Under the pieces are notes generated by a model, which had not been told where the DNA came from, searched no databases, and was given only the letters and a program-made list of their open reading frames with translations. From positions 1 to 64,000 of the forward strand of contig JAMWET010000904.1 of assembly GCA_024036415.1 (NCBI GenBank): a stretch of DNA of 64,000 nt, written 5' to 3'. The DNA is from Prochilodus magdalenae. Its lineage: Eukaryota; Chordata; Actinopteri; Characiformes; Prochilodontidae. Of the stretch, positions 56,991-64,000 are shown in pieces (the first letter of the stretch is position 1; each line of letters begins with the position of its first letter). Made by a program: the position numbers and the translations under genes.

Positions 56991-58837
56991 AAAGTTTTGC
57001 TAGTCTACCAGGTGGATGGTAGGAAGTGGTTGTTAGGCATCCTGGTCTTCCAGGTGGTTGTTAGGAGTCTCATTGTGTCTACATCCCTTAAACTCCAGTT
57101 TTGGAAATTCGTATTTTGCCCCAACTCTTTTCTCCTTTCTTGTATAAGTTGATTATCTTCTATCCAACTTCAAAAGTATCCCCTTAAATGGGCTTCCTAA
57201 TAATTGGGAATTAAATAAATGAAGGGTGGTCTCTGGCTTCTCCACAATTCTGTATACACAGTAGATATATTGGCTACATTTAAGATGCCTCCCTTTGCCA
57301 AGATATCATTTTTTGCAGTGCAAGATTACAGGGAAAATGCATTCTGAAAAAGGGCTGTGATATGATCCATCGGCGTTTTTTTTTTTTCCCTGACAAATAG
57401 TGAAGTCATCTAAAAGAGAGTGGCGCTGCGGCTGAACAATGGAGAGAATTAAAAATCTACACTGTGAATATAGCTCCAGCCAGAGTTCATCTACTGACCT
57501 CACCAGTTCATCAAATACGCCACAGCGCAGCATTCATAAAACATGCCTTCCAAATCCAGCTCCTGGCATGCCTCTTTGCCTCATAAATCATATGCTGTAT
57601 ATTTTATGACCAGACAGGTTAGAATTGTAATAAAGAAGAGTCAGGCCTCAGATTTATGGTTCATTGTAATGTAGATGGTAAGGCCGATGTAATTTTGGCT
57701 GGAGCCATGACTGCTTTGGGGGGAGGTTTAATGGCACCTTTATGCAGAGTCATTGCCACTTGTGCATAGCATTAGCAATCGGCTAATTCAAGGGCAGAGA
57801 AAGAAAGGGCGGCGCTCGGTGTTGGTAAATACCGATACAAAATGTCATTACGAGCATAAAAACACCTAGCGGGCGTTCTGTCTCAATTTACATAGAAGTG
57901 AATTATTAATAAGTGGTATTGCTTCATTATGTCTTCCCAGGTTTACGTTGGCCTGACTGCCGTAGTCAGGAGGCCAATGGGACTAGATGTTGTAAAAAGT
58001 AAATGGGTGAACACTTGAACTCTAAACTCTCAATGAACGAGCAAGCAGACTCTCATTTAACAGTCAAAACAAACCCCACAACAAAGAACTGCATAAACGA
58101 ATCTCTTCCAAACCCAGAAGCTCTGTTGTTCAACAACGCTAAAACCCAATGGGGCCTATTTCGGAGCCCTGTTGCACCCCAGGCGGTTGTTTGCACGTTG
58201 GTTGCAGGGAATCTGGCATAGTAGTACAATAGTTTGCAGCAGTGGGTCTAATCAAGGAACATCCCTAAGTATAGATGTTGGTAATAAAGTGAAGTCAAGC
58301 TCAGACCCCTGACACCGCCCTCTATTGTGACAATGATCAATGCGAAGCGACTGGAGAGATCAATGGACTTTGGGGGCTGATGAACCGCAATCGATAGTAG
58401 CAGGTTTGCTGGCACTTGCTCTGCTTTTACCATGGCTGGTGGTTTCAGAAGCAGTCGCAGCTCATGCTGGGCAAGCCATCAACTGTTTGGACAGAGATGG
58501 AGGGGACAATTATGAGATGCTGTTGTGCTCTTACGGAAGATATTTGCTCTTGGTTTAGCACCGATGATGCCAGCCCTTTCTTTTGTACTGCAGATGAAGT
58601 CATGCAGGGAAAACATGGTGCTTAAAAGTCTGGAATGGCTACTGTTCTTAAATGATTTAGCATATTAGCAATTATAAAAAGTGTCATTTCTACATAATTA
58701 CATAGATATACAATGAGTTATATTTATATTTGAATTTTATTCTGTATTTGCAGGTACACCATTGTAGTTGTGGCTATTTCTAGTTTGCAGAAGGCTGTTT
58801 TAAGCATTTCAGGTAATCGACCATATTGTGAACATAG
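56991..58837. other. Repeat-poor stretch, candidate conserved non-coding DNA
   Basis: Short gtggttgttagg units at 57020-57070 echo the 31.7-kb minisatellite. From about 57300 to 57960 there is no recognisable repeat; the segment has balanced composition and homeodomain-type AT-rich cores (cataaatcatatg, gaattattaat). No frame of interest. Conservation is only a guess. Confidence 0.35.
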
Positions 58838-60010
58838 CAATAAAGGAGAGACAGGGAACATAGAGCGTTACAGGAATGCTCTTTATTGGACATGGCAGCA
58901 GTGGAGAAACTGCTACCCAGTGGCGCCGCAACGGCCGAGATAGCAGGCAGTTCATCAATAGCCACATCCTTCCCGTACATGGTGAATACACAGACACAAT
59001 ATACAGCCTCACAGTCCGGCACAACAAGGCCCTACACATCCATACATTAACATAACTAAAAGTCCCTCCTACTTCAAGTCCAGTGCTCCTCTGCATGGCC
59101 ATGCCTCTGATATGTGGAACGTTACACCGCCCCCCCATTAACTAGTCAACTGTATCTGTGACCTACAAAGAGTCGAGCTGAGTCCCTGGGTGACATGGGG
59201 CTGTAGATTCGCCACTGTGGCAGTAAACAGAAATGCCTTATAAACCATGTGCTCTGGAAGTCTTCCCTTGGTGCCATGTCCACTCCCATGAGGTACCAAG
59301 CCGAGAGACTTAAGCTTGCATCCTCCTCTCCCGCATGGTATTGCTATTTGCCTTGGCTGGGAAAGCTTAAAAACTGGCCGGTGGGGCAAACTCAATGTGC
59401 TGACTTAGCTCCTCTGGCAGAAGCAAGCCCAGGAGGCCCCCTCGCCACAGGCCTTCTCAATTGCCGGACATGCCTGCCAAACCATCACACTTCCACCACA
59501 CTGTGGAACCATCGCAATTAACTCAGAATGTCGCTGGAGGGATATGGCCAATGTCACCAGGGTGCCTCGCTGCTCCACTGGCAGGTCTTAGCCGGGTGGT
59601 GTCTTCCCACCAGACTCTGCTGCAAGCCCTCATTGCATTGCCCCTTTTTGCATTATCCTTACTTCTTCTTCTGCCCCTTCCCTCTGCTTGTCTTGTTCTC
59701 TTAGCACCGCTGTCCTCAAACAGCTGGAGGTGTTGTCTCACATCTGGCATCAAATATGATACTGGTAAAGAAGGAGAGACAGAAAACATAACACTTTAGG
59801 CCATTGCTCTTTATTGAATATGAGCTTATCAATAGCCACATGCCTCTCGTACATGGTGAACATCCGGACCCACCTATAAACACATTTATACAGACTAATG
59901 TAAGCCATTATTTATCAAGGAACTGGTCTTTTGTTGCATCCCATGGTGCTCTATAAATCGCCGCTCTACATAGCCATGCCTCCTGTGTATCCAAGGCTGA
60001 AGGGGGGCTG
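58838..60010 (-). mobile_element. LTR-retrotransposon relic, minus strand
   Basis: Two direct repeats, 58838-59126 and about 59766-60000, share ggagagacag, atgctctttattg, tcatcaatagccacat and cgtacatggtgaa. Read on the minus strand each has AATAAAGAGCAT-type polyadenylation context. The left (3') copy starts TGTAACG at 59126 and is directly preceded on that strand by a purine tract (59127-59137, complement of ccgccccccc), as expected for a polypurine tract before a 3' LTR. The interior (about 630 bp) lacks a recognisable gag or pol. The right copy is shorter by about 60 bp and its end is eroded. Confidence 0.6.
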
Positions 60011-60974
60011 CAATGTTGTTACCTTTATACTTTTCACAACGTCCTGTTGTTGTTCATTGATTTGCAAAGCAGCAAATGCCCAAAGACACCTCATCAGTGC
60101 CGACCTGTCATATGTGGCATGTGATCCCAATTACTTTCTATAACAACTGCAGCATATCACTTCACCTGAGTCATGTACCTGCGCAAATGACGAAACTGTC
60201 CTGCAAACCCATCACTTGGTAAATGTCAAAATTCACCCATCTCAACAGAAATGGCAAATTTTAGCACTGGCTGACACAGAGCTGTTGGAAACTGAAATTG
60301 CACATAATTGCTTTTTCTGAATTAGTTGTTAAGCTGAAGTCCCTCAGCTATGGCCACGGACATCAGCAGTTTCAACCCAAGGAAGAGAAGAAAAAAGAAA
60401 AAAGCAAGGACAGCAAGACAGCTGCATACACCACCACGCTTTAAACACTGTAAAGAGCTGACACAATGCATCGCCTCGGAAAAAAAGGGAGAACGCACAC
60501 TCCTCAAGGCTGGTGTAGGCAAAATGACCTGGATTTCCATAGTGCCTTCTTCGCTAACAATGCCCTTGGACCTGGCTGAAGAAAGAAAAGGGTAAGCATG
60601 AGGCAACCTGAGATGAAAGGAAAGCAAACATCCATTAGCCAATAGTTACACAGTTGTTTGCCTCTTGTGATCCACTGTGGGGTCAATACTGCAGTTGGGG
60701 TCTTTGATTGCCAAAAGAAAAGGCGAAAGAAATCTTTCACGTCTGACCAGCCAAAGAAACGAAATGGCGGCCATGGTGCAATCAAATTGAAAAAGTATGT
60801 ACAACAAAGAGCAGTGTTTATCATTTGTCATAAAGATTGCACTTGCCAATGTACATGTAGGTGGTGTGGGCTGTAGTCATGCTTCCACTTTGCCGTTTGA
60901 ACTCCTGGAAACATCATCACAGCAAATATACAAGATGTAGTTCCAAGCACATGACCACGTCATCATTGCATTTG
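60011..60974. other. Non-coding, no recognised feature
   Basis: Overlapping frames on both strands (to 106 codons, 60322-60642 and 60504-60824) have no recognised domains. Confidence 0.45.
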
Positions 60975-61187
60975 CATTTTGCCGTTATGGCATTTAGCTG
61001 ACGCCCTTATCCAGAGTGAGTCACAAAGAGAATCCTTACAGGTAGGCCAATGTAGTGTTAGGACTCTTGCCCAAGGACTCTTATTGGTGTAGTAACCCAG
61101 ACTGGGAATCGAACCCCAGTCTCCCACATGGGACGCTAGCTTCCTGGACAGGTAGTGGCGTTATCCACTTCGCTAGACCAACCACCA
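60975..61187 (-). mobile_element. SINE family A, full length, minus strand
   Basis: Tail ttatggcatttagctgacgc, body ggactcttattggtgtagta, B-box ggaatcgaaccccagtctcc and head cttcgctagaccaacca, in reverse order of the 16803 copy. Confidence 0.88.
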
Positions 61188-61432
61188 CATCATCAGTTCA
61201 ATCATCAGTTTAATCTGTTTCAGTTCAGTCATCGTTTTCCATCATTTCCTTTCTACTGATACACTAACTTTTCTGGCTCTTCCAAACATACATTCTAGAT
61301 TCCAATATGTGGGCTTTCCATGTGCATTTCGTCTGTGTAGCTTTTAGTAGAGGATAGAAAAACCACAGTTACCCCATTCGTCTTTTATCTCGGTGGTCAA
61401 AAACTCACAACTGATGAAGGTCTACAGCAGTT
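61188..61432. other. Non-coding spacer
   Basis: Nothing recognised. Confidence 0.45.
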
Positions 61433-61618
61433 AACCCCAACCCTGGCCCCCAGGACCCCCAGGACCATGTTCCCTGTTCATTTTAGTGTGTGCACTGATC
61501 CCAATACACCTAACCCAACTAATACACTAATTAAGCCTTTCTTGAGTTGAAGCATCTTGCCAGGGAAGCACAAGAAAGGGTCAGTGCTGGGAGTCCTCCA
61601 GGACCAGGGATGGGAACC
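61433..61618. mobile_element. Small TIR element (MITE-like, 186 bp)
   Basis: The left end ttaaccccaaccctggcccc caggacccccag is inverted, with mismatches, at the right end (ctgggagtcctccaggacca gggatgggaacc). The interior has caatacacctaacccaacta atacactaattaag, the motif of a common teleost MITE remembered from other genomes. Confidence 0.68.
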
Positions 61619-62683
61619 AGTAAATGGGCTACAGTCTCTACCCCAGCTAGAGTTTCAAGGTATGGCCTTCCAATAAAGTGTCCAGTCAATCCTTCACTCT
61701 GAAATACGAATTGTAGACCTGCGAGCCATTTCATTTCGAGGCGAATGTCTCCCAATTTGTCCATTACCTAGAAATACAGATGTTTGAGCCAGATCGGCAA
61801 AGATGGCCTGAGAGAAGGCAGTAAGTGTGTTTTTTTTTCTCATTGTACAATTTCAGTACAGAATTCAATCTCAGCCCCCCACTTCAAACCCACCTCTCAG
61901 AATTATTCTCCGAAGGCGTGCTGTTATGACTGTGGCTTGGCTGGGTCGCGGAATGGCTGGATGGCTTTTCCCCCACACGGAGTTCTCAATAACCCCTGAC
62001 TGTCATCCATCTTGTGTTAGGCTCATCTCTTAGCTGCTGGCACTGTGTTTGAGAGCTTCCACTGACCGTGGCTAATGCTTCTCAGGCAGGGGAGCTGCTG
62101 AATCTCCTCGTTTGACCCAGTATTGATCAAACTGTCATTTCCTCTTGTTAGGAATGTCGATGCTCAATGGTTTTTTGATGTTTTATGAAATCAGGAAAGC
62201 CTCTTGCATACCAAACATTAGCACTTATGCTAATTTGTTTTAGCTCAGACAGAGCAGAAAGGTTGAGCTTTTTATAAAATGTTTTCTTCTATAATATCGC
62301 CTTCATGTAGCACATAGTATATTAATCTTGTACATGTTATGTTTATGATATTTAAGAAATTCCATGACACGTATATCCCTTGTGATATAGAAGAAAGAGA
62401 GCTAGTTGCTGTGGAATTACACATACACCATCTTTTCCATCATTTTGGAAGGTTTGTTGTGCGTTTGGCCCGCACTCAACCTATCACACATCAATTAGAG
62501 TTATAATACATCTGTTTACATGCAATGTTTTAACAAGTTTAGGTGTTTATTTGCAAACAAAACAAGGTAAGTCTTAATTAGCTATGCTAATGCTAGCAGT
62601 GCTAGTCTTTAAGCATCTTTTAAATATCATCCTGCAGACCTCAATAGCAATATTCATTTCAAAACAAAGAGACATCGTTGTAG
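61619..62683. other. Non-coding, no recognised feature
   Basis: Nothing recognised. Confidence 0.5.
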
Positions 62684-63180
62684 GCGAGGCAAGGCAAGGC
62701 AAGGCAAGTTTATTTGTATAACACTTTTCATACACAGGGTCAGTTCAAAGTGCTTTACAAAAAAGGAGAAAATACATAGAAATAAAAACAAAATAAAAGC
62801 AAAATAAATCACTTAAAAATCATTAAAAAATTAAAAACTTTAAAGCGCTAATCATTAAAATCATTACATAAAATATAAGTAAAAATAAAAGTAAGTATAA
62901 GAATGAGGAAGTAAAAGTGCCGTTACAGGAGAATGACGGTGTTTAAGACTGAGCTGAAAGCCGGGTCAAACAGGAATGTCTTCAGTCTGGATTTAAAACT
63001 ATCTACCGGCGGGGCTTTTCTAATACTCTCTGGCAGCTGATTCCATATAACAGCTGCATAGTAGCTAAACGATGCCCCTCCATGTTTAGTCTTTACCTTA
63101 GGCAGGACTAACTGTACCACCCAGACAACATCTGGACTGTCCTCGAGGATCAGGCAGCCACCCCAAACCCAAACCTACCC
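62684..63180 (-). mobile_element. LINE 3' end (L2/Rex-type), minus strand
   Basis: Terminal (GGCAA)n run at 62684-62708, then gtttatttgtataacacttt tcatacac and ttcaaagtgctttaca, the usual 3' tail of a teleost LINE. The frame at 62923-63120 (minus) encodes KHGGASFSYYAAVIWNQLP and FKSRLKTFLF, the C-terminus of the LINE protein. Everything upstream of it is missing, so this is a 5'-truncated copy unrelated in sequence to the LINE at 42.7 kb. Confidence 0.82.
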
Positions 63181-63983
63181 TCCTGAACTCACGCACACCT
63201 TCAAAGTCGTGGTTTTGGAATATGGGCATGTTGGTTGATATTTGAATATACATAGGAAGTCATTTATAGTTTTGAGTCTTGGGCTATTTTTTGAACAGCT
63301 TCTCTAAACTCCACAAAGCTCCTAAAAATAACTGCGGTCAGTCTGTCCATCTTTCTTCTCGTTTTCTCTCCTGGCCTCCATTCAGTTCCACCCTCCCACA
63401 CCTCCCATGTATGTTCGGCTTGTAGAACAGAGTAGGCAGATTTAGGGAGGCATATGATTGTTATATCAAATGTATATCATCCTGTTTCTATGTTTACTTG
63501 GTCTATTAACTTGAAAAACATCAACCAATCAACAAGCAAAGCATTCCAACATTCTTCAACAGAAGATGATGACAAAGCCCAAAACTGACTTATGTTATTG
63601 TTTTTAATGTTTCTATGTTCCACAATTTTATTATTATTTTTTTAAATGTAACTCTTAAGGACCTCATTGAAAACCTGGTACACCAACAAAACTGTCCCCA
63701 TCAGATAAACGACACCTAAAGCTTTCATCTTTGAGAGTGGCGAGAATATCAAGCTCCTATTTAAGTGCTGTATGGGTCTTAAAGGATGTGTTGCAGTCAA
63801 CAAGCTCCCTCAGTACCCCCAGCTCCCTCGGTGGGGGGTTTATGGACTGACACCTGTTTAGACTGAGTCTAAGGGTGTGGGACATTTGGATCAAGAGGAG
63901 TAGAAAGTGCGTCCAGTTTCTGAACTTTGAGTCTGAAGTTTGGAGGCGTGAGTAAAACATCACTGCACTTCGCAAATATATCA
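63181..63983. other. Non-coding, no recognised feature
   Basis: Nothing recognised. Confidence 0.5.
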
Positions 63984-64000
63984 AATAAATAAATAAATAA
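63984..64000. repeat. (AAAT)n microsatellite, cut by window end
   Basis: Four AAAT units run to the last base of the window. Confidence 0.85.

Overview
The window looks like non-coding nuclear DNA of a teleost fish, made up largely of old transposable elements separated by AT-rich single-copy-looking sequence. Evidence: long (TA)n, (GT)n, (CT)n and (AAAT)n microsatellites; tRNA-derived SINEs with the teleost-type tail (gtaagtcgctctggataag...); many decayed Tc1/mariner copies; L2/CR1/Rex-type and RTE-type LINE remnants; Gypsy-like solo LTRs. The fish order cannot be fixed from the sequence. No host protein-coding exon, rRNA, true tRNA, CRISPR or bacterial-style operon could be supported. Most open frames are microsatellite artefacts (poly-YI, poly-CV) or chance frames. 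The only long convincing coding frame is a LINE reverse transcriptase on the minus strand at 43.0-44.45 kb.

Layout. 0-10 kb: microsatellites, a two-copy 325-bp repeat (2.8 and 5.5 kb), a deletion-derivative Tc1 element with 31-bp perfect terminal inverted repeats (4682-5214), a local 200-bp duplication (5.3 and 6.3 kb) and one copy of a 255-bp MITE family. 10-18 kb: a near full-length but frameshifted Tc1 transposase (10.7-11.5 kb, minus), a LINE 3' end ending in (TGAT)n, a SINE, a second Tc1 remnant, a full-length SINE and an LTR-like stretch. 19-27 kb: LINE and Tc1 fragments, a 0.7-kb foldback element, two tandemly oriented MITEs, an RTE-like tail and an LTR-like segment with a CTCF-type motif. 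28-39 kb: a possible TIR element, a GTTGCTA-rich minisatellite (31.7-32.4 kb), Tc1 copies, one of them carrying a nested SINE, and a solo LTR with an exact 5-bp target duplication. 40-47.4 kb: a 28-bp minisatellite interleaved with pieces of a Tc1-like element, the intact-frame LINE, a second deletion-derivative Tc1 and an LTR preceded by a 41-bp-arm hairpin. 50-64 kb: the fourth MITE, a very diverged tandem array (50.57-52.09 kb), AT-rich inverted repeats, an LTR-retrotransposon relic with a polypurine tract, SINEs and a LINE 3' end.

There is no pathway or operon here: the shared theme is layered insertion and internal deletion of selfish elements. The least explained structures are the diverged tandem array at 50.57-52.09 kb, the minisatellite/Tc1 interleaving at 40.0-42.6 kb and the dispersed MITE family with long TIRs. 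All family assignments are from reading and memory of teleost repeat families; no database search was possible.
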